Part shown: piece after piece, positions 22,895 through 32,143 of the stretch
Numbering within the stretch: position 1 is the stretch's first letter
How the letters are laid out: every line of letters begins with the position of its first letter
From: Marmoricola sp. URHB0036
GTDB lineage: Bacteria; Actinomycetota; Actinomycetes; Propionibacteriales; Nocardioidaceae
Reading direction: 5' to 3'
Assembly (NCBI RefSeq): GCF_000426045.1
Contig: NZ_AUEP01000020.1
Span: 21,016 to 85,015, forward strand
DNA length: 64,000 nt
Translations under genes and position numbers: made by a program
Notes under the pieces: generated by a model
Database searches by the model: none
Told to the model about the DNA's origin: nothing
Seen by the model: only the letters and a program-made list of their open reading frames with translations

Positions 22895-25684
22895 TCACAG
22901 GACGCCGTGCTCGTGCCCCCGGCGTACGGCGGCAGCCCGCGTCTTGACGTCGAGCTTGGTGAAGATGCGCTTGGTGTGGCTGCGCAACGTGTTCAGCGAG
23001 ACGTAGAGCTCATCGGCGATCTGCGGCCCGGTCAGCTCGGAGTCCAGGAGCTGGAGGACCTCGACCTCGCGCTGGCTCAGCGGCTCGGGCAGGGACTGCG
23101 CTGTGGCAGGTGCCTCGACCGGTGACTGTTCGCGCTCGAGCAGCGAGCGAGCCCACGCCCTCACCAGCTCGTCTCGCTCCTCCTGCTCGGCCCGGTCCTT
23201 CGGATCGAGGCGCTGGTCGGGTACGTCGCGGGGGCCGGCCGCATCTCGGAGCAGCTCCAGCATCGGAGCTCCTTCGTCGAGGAACAACCGCACGTAGCTC
23301 TGCGGCTCCGCGGCCTCCGCGCGTAGCTGGACCAGGTGCCCGAACGCTGCCGCATGATCGCCACGGGCATGGTGGGTGAGGGCCTGCAGCATCCGGATCT
23401 CCACCAGGCTGCCGAGGCGTCCGACGTGCGCGGCCGCACGTTCCATTCGTGCCAGCAGGGCCAGGAGCCCGGAAAGATCGGCGGCGTCGGTGCGGTGCTG
23501 CGCCAGGAGCAGCCGAGCCAGGGTCAGGTGCTCGTACTCGCGCAAGTACTCCGGTTCGTCGTCCACGCTCAGGCCCTGCGCTTCAGCCCAGCTCGCGGCC
23601 GAGGCCAGGTCGCCGGTGGCGACGTGCAGCCGGACCACCATCGCTTCGATCGGCCGCACCTGGGGGTGGAAGCCGGGACGGTAGAGGCTGGCGGCCTCCT
23701 CCAGCAGCGATCGTGCCGACTCGAAGTCGCCTCTGCTGACGCGCACCTGGGCCTTGACCAGCGGCCACCGGTACCGGTTCTCGCTGATGGAGGCTTGCTC
23801 GGCGAGTACGGCGGCCGTCTCCAGGTGTGTCTCGGCGCTCGAAGTGTCGCCGACCTCACGGTCGAGCTCGGCCAGGCCGACGTGCAGGTCGGAGGTCGCA
23901 CGCGGATACGGCTCTCCGTTCGCAGTTGCGATCACCAGCGCCTGCTCGTGGAGGGCGCGGGCCCCGCTGGGTCGACCGGCGGCAACCCACATGTCGGCGA
24001 GCACGACCGTGGCGTCCAGCTCATCGACGAGGTTCCCGGCCGCGTGCAGGCTTCTCAGTGCCTCGGAGAACGTGGCAATCGCTTCTTCGATGTCGCCAGC
24101 AGCCCAGGCAGCCAGGCCGAGGAAGCCGCCCGCGCTGCCTCTCACGAGGTGGTCCCCGGAGTCGGCCAGGTCGAACGCCGCGCGTGCGTGGCGCACCGTT
24201 CCGGCGACATCGCCCCGCGCCTGGGCCAGCGACGCGCGATAGACCAGGATCGTGGCCGGCGCCGTACGAAGCTCGTCGTTGGCCGCCCACGCGTTCGCCA
24301 GCCCCGGCTCGTCGGCTCCCGCCGCGAGCGCTGCGTCGGCGTCATCGAGCCAGGCCTCGAGCCCGTCGAGGTCGCCGGCCATCATGCGTTCCCAACCGGC
24401 CACGATGCTCAGCATCGGACTGCGACGGAGCACCGAGGCGGGCAACGATCGAGCCCAGGCGAGCAACAGGCTGTCCTGTCGCGCGCGACGGACCTCGGGG
24501 AGCGCCTCCTCCATCAAGTGGGCGGCCCGGGTGAAGTCTTCGGCCACCAGCGCATGCCGCACGGCGTCCGTGGTCAGGCCCTTCGCGGCGAACCAGTCAC
24601 AGGCCCGCCGGTGCAGCTGGGGAACCAGCTCCGGTTCCTCGGTGAGGAGGCGTGACTGCAGCACGTCGGCGAACAGGTGGTGGTAGCGGTACCAGGCACG
24701 CTGCGTGTCCAGCGGGACGACGAAGAGGTTGGCGCGCTCCAGATCTACGAGCATTGCTGTTCCGCCCGTCAGGCCACTGACCGCGTCGCACAACGGCCCG
24801 GTGAGTCGATCAAGCACCGAGGTGCGCAACAGGAAGTGGCGCACCTCGTCCGGCTGCCGGGCCAGAACCTCGTCAGCCAGGTAGTCGATGACGAACCGGT
24901 TGCTGCCGGTGAACGCCTCGATGAAGTCGGTGACCTCAGGCCGGGTCGCCATGGCGCGCAACGACAGAGCGGCCAGCTGAAGACCGGCGATCCAACCCTC
25001 GGTGCGCTCCTCGAGGGCATCCACGTCAGCCGCATCCAGGTCCAGACCCATCGCCTGGTTGAGGAACCGTTGTGCCTCGTCGCTGGTGAAGCGCAGGTCG
25101 GCGCCACGCACCTCGGTGAGCTGGCCACGGCTGCGCAGCCGAGCCAACGGCAGCGGCGGGTCGGCGCGAGTAGCGATGGTCAGGTGCAGCTGATCGGGAA
25201 GGTGCTCGAGGAGGAACGTGGTGGCTTCGTGCACCTCGGGGCTCGTGATGACGTGGTAGTCGTCGAGGACCAGGATGCTCTGCATCCCGGGCGCTTCCTC
25301 GGCTGCCTCGGCGACGGCGTTGACCAGGGCCGTCAGTACGGCGGAGGGGTTGTCGGGTAGCGGTCGCAGAGCCGTCGTCGCCTCCAGCTCGATCCCGAGG
25401 TGTGCCCAGGCCGCCACCAGGTGCGTCAGGAGCCGGGTCAGGTCGTTGTCCCCCGCGTCGAGCGACACCCACCCGGCGCGGGCGAGGGGGTGCCGCTGAC
25501 GCAGCTGGGCGACCCAGTCGCTGAGCGCGGTGGTCTTCCCGAACCCGGCCGGCGCCGAGACAAGTGTCAGACGATGCCCCGGGGCGAAGCCGGCGTCGAG
25601 CATCTCGACCAGCCTGGTGCGCTCGACGGCCTGCGGGCGCCTGGCCGGCGCGAACAGCTTTGTGGCGAGCACTGCTGTCGACAC
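22895..25684 (-). CDS. MalT-like LuxR-family ATP-dependent activator
   Basis: A 929-residue LAL-type regulator. An N-terminal STAND NTPase holds the Walker A SAPAGFGKTTA (residues ~44-54) and a Walker B-like region ending LVLDDYHV. A long helical repeat (TPR-like, ~400-840) follows. The C-terminal LuxR HTH is in the last 60 residues (LSQREVEVLQLLDSELTGPQIADELYVS is its core, spread over residues ~868-895). Such proteins bind an inducer and ATP, oligomerise and activate promoters. It stands between a membrane-protein operon and a divergent five-gene cluster of unknown function, so either may be its target. The start is GTG 25684. Confidence 0.85.
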   Translation of the reverse strand: MSTAVLATKLFAPARRPQAVERTRLVEMLDAGFAPGHRLTLVSAPAGFGKTTALSDWVAQLRQRHPLARAGWVSLDAGDNDLTRLLTHLVAAWAHLGIELEATTALRPLPDNPSAVLTALVNAVAEAAEEAPGMQSILVLDDYHVITSPEVHEATTFLLEHLPDQLHLTIATRADPPLPLARLRSRGQLTEVRGADLRFTSDEAQRFLNQAMGLDLDAADVDALEERTEGWIAGLQLAALSLRAMATRPEVTDFIEAFTGSNRFVIDYLADEVLARQPDEVRHFLLRTSVLDRLTGPLCDAVSGLTGGTAMLVDLERANLFVVPLDTQRAWYRYHHLFADVLQSRLLTEEPELVPQLHRRACDWFAAKGLTTDAVRHALVAEDFTRAAHLMEEALPEVRRARQDSLLLAWARSLPASVLRRSPMLSIVAGWERMMAGDLDGLEAWLDDADAALAAGADEPGLANAWAANDELRTAPATILVYRASLAQARGDVAGTVRHARAAFDLADSGDHLVRGSAGGFLGLAAWAAGDIEEAIATFSEALRSLHAAGNLVDELDATVVLADMWVAAGRPSGARALHEQALVIATANGEPYPRATSDLHVGLAELDREVGDTSSAETHLETAAVLAEQASISENRYRWPLVKAQVRVSRGDFESARSLLEEAASLYRPGFHPQVRPIEAMVVRLHVATGDLASAASWAEAQGLSVDDEPEYLREYEHLTLARLLLAQHRTDAADLSGLLALLARMERAAAHVGRLGSLVEIRMLQALTHHARGDHAAAFGHLVQLRAEAAEPQSYVRLFLDEGAPMLELLRDAAGPRDVPDQRLDPKDRAEQEERDELVRAWARSLLEREQSPVEAPATAQSLPEPLSQREVEVLQLLDSELTGPQIADELYVSLNTLRSHTKRIFTKLDVKTRAAAVRRGHEHGVL

Positions 25685-25696
25685 CTACGGATCATA

Positions 25697-25775
25697 GGAG
25701 CCACGCGCCCGAAGTGCCGTGTGTGATCCCCTGCGGCCTAGATGTCTCCTCGTGCCACGGGTCGCGAGTGGCTCC
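25697..25775. promoter_or_regulatory. inverted repeat in the divergent luxR / five-gene-cluster region
   Basis: GGAGCCAC (25697-25704) and GTGGCTCC (25768-25775) are perfect inverted 8-mers 63 bases apart, in the 192-base gap between the divergent genes. They could be distant half-sites for a looping regulator. Chance occurrence is possible at this length. Confidence 0.25.
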
Positions 25776-25801
25776 CGTCCAGACCGCCGCGGGTCCACTC
25801 C

Positions 25802-25830
25802 TTGACAGCCCAGCAGAAGGGCAACAGGCT
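25802..25830 (+). promoter_or_regulatory. candidate promoter of the five-gene cluster
   Basis: A perfect -35 TTGACA at 25802-25807 is followed after 17 bases by the weak -10 CAGGCT at 25825-25830. It is about 47 bases before the first gene. The poor -10 would suit an activator-dependent promoter. Confidence 0.35.
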
Positions 25831-25876
25831 CGCTGGAGACGGAGCTCGCGCTCGGGCTCGTCGGCAGGAGCTCCGC

Positions 25877-26713
25877 ATGGTGACGGCGACGCCAGAGACG
25901 CTCGGCCAGGTCCTTGGCCAGGTGCTCCAGTCGGCCGCGGACGCGGCAGCCGCTGCTCCTGACGCGCTCAGCCAGGTCTTCGACCAGGCGGGCCAGACGG
26001 TCGGTCGCACGGTCGACCAGGCGGAGCAGCTCCCGGCCGACGCCTTGACCGCGCTCGAGCAGCTCATCGACCCACCCGACTGGGCCTCGCTGCTGATCTT
26101 CCTCCTGCTCAAGGTCCGCGACCTCGACCCCGACCACCTCAGCGTGGGATCGATGCAACCTGACGGCTGGTCACGGGCCGTCACCCTCACCTACACCGTC
26201 GAGCCGGGCAAGAGCGTGACGATCGGCTTCGCGATGACCGACCCCGCTCCGGCCCGGCACGGCATCGTGCTCCAGGCCACGGCCGGGCTCGCGATCGCTG
26301 CCACGCCGTTGGGACCGCTCACCTTCGCCGTCTCCTCGCAGGGCGACGCGAGCTGGCGCATGGCGTTCTCCGGCGGGGTGCAGCCACCGGCCGAGCAGGC
26401 CTCCATCAACGCCCAGCTCTCCTGGGATCCGGGGATCCACGCCGGCAACGACACCGCCGGGATCAGTGTGGGCGCGCTTCGTCTGGTTGCCGTCCTGTCC
26501 ACGCTTCCGGGGGCTCCGCTGTACTCGCTCAGGCTCGGCTTCGGCGATGCCGCCCGGCCCGGTCTCGAGGCCAAGGTCGACCTCGGGCAGCTGCTGGGAG
26601 CCCTCGGCGCCATCGTGCACGTCGCCGCCCTGGACGAGAGCTACACCCCCGAGCTAGTGCTGACCCAGGGCGCCGGCCCCCAGTTCAGCCTCGGCGAGAA
26701 GAGCTCCGCATGA
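25877..26713 (+). CDS. hypothetical protein, first gene of the DUF6603-type cluster
   Basis: A 278-residue protein. The first ~65 residues are amphipathic helices rich in Ala and Gln (LGQVLGQVLQSAADAAAAA). The rest is beta-rich with alternating polar and nonpolar residues and a PGKSVTIGFAMTDPAP stretch. The C-terminus (DLGQLLGALGAIVHVAAL and VLTQGAGPQFSLGE) resembles pieces of DUF6603 proteins, as if it were the detached N-terminal part of the next protein. No signal peptide or membrane helix is seen. ATG 25877 follows AGGAG by 7 bases. Confidence 0.7.
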   Translation: MVTATPETLGQVLGQVLQSAADAAAAAPDALSQVFDQAGQTVGRTVDQAEQLPADALTALEQLIDPPDWASLLIFLLLKVRDLDPDHLSVGSMQPDGWSRAVTLTYTVEPGKSVTIGFAMTDPAPARHGIVLQATAGLAIAATPLGPLTFAVSSQGDASWRMAFSGGVQPPAEQASINAQLSWDPGIHAGNDTAGISVGALRLVAVLSTLPGAPLYSLRLGFGDAARPGLEAKVDLGQLLGALGAIVHVAALDESYTPELVLTQGAGPQFSLGEKSSA

Positions 26714-26751
26714 GTCGGCGTACGACGACGGAGCCGGTGCGCCGTGGCTGA
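26710..26751 (+). CDS. 13-codon bridging frame between the first two cluster genes
   Basis: ATG 26710 overlaps the stop of the first cluster gene (ATGA), and its own TGA at 26749-26751 lies inside the start of the next gene (GTG 26744). The peptide would be MSRRTTTEPVRRG. It may keep ribosomes moving between genes 31 bases apart. Translation is not proven and chance is possible. Confidence 0.25.
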   Translation: MSRRTTTEPVRRG

Positions 26752-28852
26752 CGACAACTCGATCGAACTCGGACTCGACGTTGCCGGTCATCCCGGCCTG
26801 AAGGAGAGCTCGATCAGCCTCGAGGTGGTGGCCTCGGCCGACCTCGACCTGGCCGGTCTGAAGCTGGCCGTCGACAAGGCCCGCCTCTCGCTGTCGCTCG
26901 CGGTGGCGTTCGGTGACCACGGACCTGCGCTGACACCGACGTTCGCGCTGAAACCGCCCGAGGGAGCCAGCGCCGAGCTCGACCTGCCCGGCTTCTCGGG
27001 TGGCGGCTATCTGGCCAAGCATGGTGACGAGTGGCAGGGCGCGATCTCTGCCAGCCTCGGTCCGGTCTCGGTCAGCGGCTTCGGCATCCTCACCACCGAT
27101 GAGTTCTCGATCCTGATCCTGCTCGCGGCCGAGTTCACGCCGCCGATCCAGCTCTCCTTCGGCTTCACCCTCGTCGGGGTCGGTGGCCTGGTCGGCATCA
27201 ACCGTCGGCCCGACACCGACGCCCTGCGCGCCGCCGCCTCCTCGGGCGACCTGTCGAACCTGCTGTTCCCCCACGACCCGGTCGCCGATGCGCCGCACCT
27301 GTTGCCCGTGCTCTCGAGCTGCTTCCCCCACTCCCCGGGCGACCTCGTCGTGGGCCCGATGCTCAAGCTGGGTTGGGGTACGCCGACCATCGTCGCCGCC
27401 ACCCTGGCGGTGCTGGTGTCCAACGACGGCGTCGTCATCGTCGGGCGGCTCGCGATCACACTGCCGTTCGAGCAGGCAGCCATCATCCGGCTCGAGGCCC
27501 TCGTCCTGGTCACGATCGACGCGGACGGCCTCGCCCTCGACGCCACGCTCTCGAACTCCCAGATCGTCGGCCTCCCGGTCGAGGGCGACATCAAGGTGCG
27601 CATCCGTGGCGGCGACAACGCCCTGTTCGCCTTCTCCGCCGGGGGATTCCACCCCGCCTTCACCCCACCCGAGGGCATGGGTGGGATGAAGCGCATCGGC
27701 ACCGAGCTCTCCCCGGGCCCGTTCCTCCGTGCGCGTTTCGGCGCCTACCTCGCGGTCACCACCAACTCCGTGCAGTTCGGTGCCCACGCCGAGCTCCAGG
27801 CCGGCATCGACGGCTTCGGCATCAAGGGCCACTTCGACTTCGACGCGTTGATCGTCTTCGACCCGTTCGGCTTCCAGGTGGACTTCTCGGCCGGGGTCAG
27901 CATCGAGTGCGCCGACTTCGACATCGGCAGCATCGAGCTCGACGGTCATCTCTCCGGCACCTCGCCCTGGCGCATCCGCGGCCACGCGGAGGTCGACATC
28001 CTGTTCTTCTCCGTCGGCGTCGACATTCCCGAGATCACCTTCGGATCCCCCGACGCGGCCGCCCTGCCCCCCGCTCGCGACCCGCTCGGCGTGCTGGTCC
28101 ACGAGCTCGGCGTCCCGGCGAACTGGACCGCGACGAGTCGCGAGGTCCCGCACGTGGTGCGGCTGCGCCCGGGTGTGGCCGAGGACCACGCCGCGATGCA
28201 CCCGATGGCCGAGGTGGCGTTCCGCCAGACCGCCGTACCCCTCGACATCGACCTGCAGCGGATGGACGGCGTACCCCTCCCGGTCGCGACCACCCTGGGC
28301 GTCGCCGCACCCGAGGGCCAGCCGGAGCTCCGGATGCAGCAGGACCAGTTCCCGCCCTCGCAGTTCCGTACCCAGGACGACAAGGCCAAGCTGTCCTCGG
28401 CCGGCTATGCCCGCTTCGACGCCGGGTTCGACCTCGACCCGCAGGGCGGAACCTCGGGCGACGCCCCGCAGGGCCGCGACGACGTGCATCCCGAGATCGC
28501 CGTACTGGCCGAGGACTTCTTCATCCCCAAGCGGGTGTGCGAGCTCGCGGCCGGAGTCATGACGATGGCCGGCCACTCGATGGTGCCCAAGGAGGTGCAC
28601 CAGCCCTTCGTGACGGTGCGCGACCCCGGGGTCACCGTGATCGCCTCCGTCGACCAGCTGCGCGACGCCACCGCCACCCTCACCGAGGCGTACGCCGGAT
28701 CCGGCGACCCGGCACTCGTGGCGGCAGCGACGGGTCTCTCCCTGGCCGGCCAGCACGCCGGTGTCGCCAGTGAGCTGATCGCCGGCCTGGCCGCGCAGGA
28801 CGCCACCACTGCCGCCGGTCTGCAGGTGGCGCGCGCCTGGGAGGTGGGCTAG
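26744..28852 (+). CDS. DUF6603-type large beta-rich protein
   Basis: A 702-residue protein that I recognise as DUF6603-like from FGFTLVGVGGLVGINR, LLFPHDP, VGPMLKLGWGTP, FSAGGFHPAF, AYLAVTTNSVQFGA and FDALIVFDPFGF. It is made almost wholly of amphipathic beta-strands up to about residue 450. A C-terminal ~250-residue part (from about residue 455) is less regular and probably a separate domain. There is no signal peptide, membrane helix, or catalytic motif. The function of this family is unknown to me. GTG 26744 has GGAG about 10 bases upstream. Confidence 0.75.
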   Translation: MADDNSIELGLDVAGHPGLKESSISLEVVASADLDLAGLKLAVDKARLSLSLAVAFGDHGPALTPTFALKPPEGASAELDLPGFSGGGYLAKHGDEWQGAISASLGPVSVSGFGILTTDEFSILILLAAEFTPPIQLSFGFTLVGVGGLVGINRRPDTDALRAAASSGDLSNLLFPHDPVADAPHLLPVLSSCFPHSPGDLVVGPMLKLGWGTPTIVAATLAVLVSNDGVVIVGRLAITLPFEQAAIIRLEALVLVTIDADGLALDATLSNSQIVGLPVEGDIKVRIRGGDNALFAFSAGGFHPAFTPPEGMGGMKRIGTELSPGPFLRARFGAYLAVTTNSVQFGAHAELQAGIDGFGIKGHFDFDALIVFDPFGFQVDFSAGVSIECADFDIGSIELDGHLSGTSPWRIRGHAEVDILFFSVGVDIPEITFGSPDAAALPPARDPLGVLVHELGVPANWTATSREVPHVVRLRPGVAEDHAAMHPMAEVAFRQTAVPLDIDLQRMDGVPLPVATTLGVAAPEGQPELRMQQDQFPPSQFRTQDDKAKLSSAGYARFDAGFDLDPQGGTSGDAPQGRDDVHPEIAVLAEDFFIPKRVCELAAGVMTMAGHSMVPKEVHQPFVTVRDPGVTVIASVDQLRDATATLTEAYAGSGDPALVAAATGLSLAGQHAGVASELIAGLAAQDATTAAGLQVARAWEVG

Positions 28853-28855
28853 GAG

Positions 28856-31800
28856 ATGAGCCTCCAGTTCGTGTCGTGGTCACGCCGCGGTGTCGGCGCC
28901 GGGAAGACCACCGGACAGGTCGGCAGTCGGCGCCTCGTGACGACCTCGGTGACCGTCACCGCCAACCGGCAGGGCCAGGCGACGCCGAGCACGATGCCCG
29001 CCGACTCGGCACCGATGGCGGTGCTCGGGCCCGGCGACGTCGAGGGCGTGAGCAGCGACCAGATCGTGCGCCGGTCCCCGCGTCCCGACAGCCACAACCT
29101 CGAGCCCAACTACCTCGCGGTCATCGAGTTCGCGCACCCTGACCTGCCCTGGATGTTCAGCCCGGCCCAGGTCGCGCCCGGCCGGGACGAGCGGCTCGAC
29201 CCGTGGTTGATGCTCGCGGTCGTCGATCGCACCGTGATGCAGGTCAGTGTGCGCCCGGGCAGCCCCAACCCGGTGCTCAAGCTCAGCGGTCCGGCCGCGG
29301 TGCCGTCGCCGGCCGACGCGTGGGCGTGGGCCCACGTTCAGGTGCACGACGCCGACGCTGAGGGGGCCAAGGCCGCCGTCCGGGGCGACCAGCCAGTGGC
29401 GGCCAACATCCGCTCGCGTCTGGTCTGCCCGACCCGGTTGGCCCCGGACCACGACTACGTGGCGGTGCTGCTGCCGACGTACGAGGCCGGCCGTCGTGTG
29501 GGCCTCGGCGACCTTGAGGGCGATGCCAGCACCGCCTTCTGGACCCCGGCGGGCGGACTCGTGCTCCCGGTCTACGACTCGTGGCGGTTCCGCACCGGGC
29601 CGGCCGGTGACTTCGAGACGCTGGCCCGCAAGCTGCACGGGATCACCGGCCCGAGCCTGGAACATCTCGGCGAACGACTGGTCACCATCGAGTCGCGGGC
29701 CGCGCTGATGCAGCGCGACGACCCGCCGGACCTGTTCCCCTCCGTCGTGCACCACGTCCCGACCGCGATCGCCAGGGACGACGTCGCCGGCCCGCTGTCG
29801 GTCGGGTCTCCGGCCGAGCCGCAGGCCGACGCCCTGCACCGCCGGATCAAGGAGCTGCTCGACATCGTGGCCGGCGCTGCCGAGGAGACCCCGGTGGTGG
29901 GGCCGCCGCTCTACGGGCAGTGGCCGGCCTGCGTCACCTCCCTCGACGGCGAGCCCGACCAGCCGACGCTGCGGGAGATTGCTGCAGGCGAGCGCGAGGC
30001 GCAGACATGGGTCGAGCAGCTCAACGCCGATCCCTACCTCCGGATGGCCGCCGGCATGGGGACCCGCGTGGTGCAGCAGGACCAGGAGCCGCTGATGACC
30101 GACGCCTGGTCGCAGCTCTCCTCCGTGCTCGCGGCCAACGCACGGATGCGGTGGAGTCGCCTCTTCTCCGAGGCTGCGCTGGTGGTGCACGACCGGCTGG
30201 GCAGCGCGTCGGCCGCCAGCGCCTTGCGCGTCACGGCCCCTGCCTTCGCACGCGTATTGGAGGATCCGGGTACGACGGTGCGAGCTGCGGTCGACGCCAC
30301 CACGTTGCCGCGCGAGGTCCTGGGTTCGACGTTCGCCAAGGTGGCGCGCTACGGCGTCCGCGCCGACCTGCGAGCCGACGACCCGACGTCCCTGGTCACC
30401 GCAGTGGGCACGGCCGTCGAGTCCATCCGCACCAGCGACGCCGCGGTGCTGCCGAGTCGCTTCACCACCCCCCGAGCGATCGATCCCGGGGTGCTGGGCC
30501 AGGTCCTCGACACCGGTGACCTGGCCGTGCGCGTACGCGAGCAGGGCGGGGCTGACCCCGGAGAGCTGCTGCAACGGATCCGCGACGTCCCCGCCGAGGT
30601 CACCCAGATCGCGACCCGGTTCGAGGATGTCCAGCCGGCGCACGGGCCGGAGGAGATCGACCACGGTCCGGTCCACGTGTTCATCAGCAGGCGCAAGGCC
30701 TCGCAGTTCGGCAGTGTCGTCGAGGAGCTGCCGGTCGCGGCCCGCGCGCACCACTTCCGTCCGGACGTGAGCGAGGAGATCGCCCAGCTGCCCGACGCCG
30801 AGAGACCGATGGTCTCGATGGCGACGGTCGCCGCCATGAACGCCTTCGCCATCACCGACAACGAGGCCGCGGGCAAGGCACGGATCGACCTCGGCGCCGC
30901 CAGCGTGCAGATAGGCATCTCCGACCAGCTGGGTGCCACCCTGGGCGTGTTCACCGAGGCCGTCGGTGTCACCGCCGAGCGTGCCCAGGTCTTCAACGCG
31001 AGCAACGCGCTCCGGTCGGCCGCGCTCACCAACCTCGGCATCACCTCGCCCACGCTGGAGGACGTCGTCGGCGAGGTTGCCCAGGACGACCGCGCCATCG
31101 TGCGCCAGGTCTTCGACGGGGTGGCCGCCGACCGCACTCCGATCGACGCCCGGATCGTGCCGCCGTCGCTGGCGACCTTCGACCTCGCGACCCGGGAGAC
31201 CATGGTCGACGCTCTGGAGCCGCGGGCGGCGTACGGCCGGATGCTGGAGTACGCCCACCCGAGCTGGAGCAGCCTGGTCGTACGCCGGCCCAGGTCGCCG
31301 TACTTCCCGGCGATGGCCTCGCCCCGGTTCCCGCAACCGCAGGTCGAGCGGCTGCGGGCGCTCGACGAGGACTGGATCCTCGGAGGAGTCCGCGACCTGC
31401 CGCCGAACTCGATCTGCCTGCTGGCCGTGAACTGGCGGTTCGTGGAGGCCTTCCTCGCCGGTGCCAACCACGAGATGGCACGCGAGCTGCTGTGGCGGGG
31501 CTACCCCACCGATCTGCGTGGCACCTGCTTCGCGAAGTTCTGGGGGGCGCCGGACCCCGACATCGCGAGCATGGACACCTGGGTGGGCGACTTCCCCGAC
31601 CACGGCCCGGCCGGCAAGCGCCACGAGCTGACGATGGTGGTCATCAAGGGTGACTTGCTGCGGCGCTACCCCTCCACGCTGGTGAGCGCCGAGCACGGCA
31701 CCGCCTCGGCCGACAAGAACGATCCGCAGTTCACCAGCGACAACGAGATCGCCCAGGAGCTGTTCCGCGGCTTCCTCGGCGAGGACGTCACCTACGTCGC

Positions 31801-32140
31801 CCTGGACATCCCCATCGCGCGGTTGCGCACCGAGGTCGCCCCCGACAACCGGCGGCACTGCTGGTACATCTCGCTGCTCGAGCCCCACGACGAGCCGAGG
31901 TTCGGGCTGGACGAGAACACCGATCCGCAGCCGCCCAGGAACGCCGATCCCGGAGGCCCGCCCGGACGCACCTACACCGTCACCGACGACTGGAGCTGGG
32001 AAGGCATCCAGCCCGCCATCGCCCACCTCACTCCCGCCGCGGTGTTCGCCGACGACAGCAGCGCGGTCGTCGGCGCCAGCCTCTTCCAACGCCCGTTCCG
32101 GCTGCTGTTGCGCGCCCCCGACTACCTGCCGACGGAGTGA
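28856..32140 (+). CDS. large conserved uncharacterised protein of the cluster (1094 residues)
   Basis: A 1094-residue soluble protein. The N-terminal ~300 residues are a mixed beta domain (FAHPDLPWMFSPAQVAPGR, then a conserved-looking LVCPTRLAPDHDYVAVLLPTY). The middle is mainly helical. The C-terminal region holds ELLWRGYPTDLRGTCFAKFW (residues ~877-896), GDLLRRYPSTLVSAE (~932-946) and EPRFGLDEN (~1014-1022), a pattern that I recall from large uncharacterised bacterial proteins. No ATPase, protease or nuclease motif is visible. The ATG follows a GGAG-type SD just 3 bases after the stop of the DUF6603 gene. Confidence 0.7.
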   Translation: MSLQFVSWSRRGVGAGKTTGQVGSRRLVTTSVTVTANRQGQATPSTMPADSAPMAVLGPGDVEGVSSDQIVRRSPRPDSHNLEPNYLAVIEFAHPDLPWMFSPAQVAPGRDERLDPWLMLAVVDRTVMQVSVRPGSPNPVLKLSGPAAVPSPADAWAWAHVQVHDADAEGAKAAVRGDQPVAANIRSRLVCPTRLAPDHDYVAVLLPTYEAGRRVGLGDLEGDASTAFWTPAGGLVLPVYDSWRFRTGPAGDFETLARKLHGITGPSLEHLGERLVTIESRAALMQRDDPPDLFPSVVHHVPTAIARDDVAGPLSVGSPAEPQADALHRRIKELLDIVAGAAEETPVVGPPLYGQWPACVTSLDGEPDQPTLREIAAGEREAQTWVEQLNADPYLRMAAGMGTRVVQQDQEPLMTDAWSQLSSVLAANARMRWSRLFSEAALVVHDRLGSASAASALRVTAPAFARVLEDPGTTVRAAVDATTLPREVLGSTFAKVARYGVRADLRADDPTSLVTAVGTAVESIRTSDAAVLPSRFTTPRAIDPGVLGQVLDTGDLAVRVREQGGADPGELLQRIRDVPAEVTQIATRFEDVQPAHGPEEIDHGPVHVFISRRKASQFGSVVEELPVAARAHHFRPDVSEEIAQLPDAERPMVSMATVAAMNAFAITDNEAAGKARIDLGAASVQIGISDQLGATLGVFTEAVGVTAERAQVFNASNALRSAALTNLGITSPTLEDVVGEVAQDDRAIVRQVFDGVAADRTPIDARIVPPSLATFDLATRETMVDALEPRAAYGRMLEYAHPSWSSLVVRRPRSPYFPAMASPRFPQPQVERLRALDEDWILGGVRDLPPNSICLLAVNWRFVEAFLAGANHEMARELLWRGYPTDLRGTCFAKFWGAPDPDIASMDTWVGDFPDHGPAGKRHELTMVVIKGDLLRRYPSTLVSAEHGTASADKNDPQFTSDNEIAQELFRGFLGEDVTYVALDIPIARLRTEVAPDNRRHCWYISLLEPHDEPRFGLDENTDPQPPRNADPGGPPGRTYTVTDDWSWEGIQPAIAHLTPAAVFADDSSAVVGASLFQRPFRLLLRAPDYLPTE

Positions 32141-32143
32141 GCG

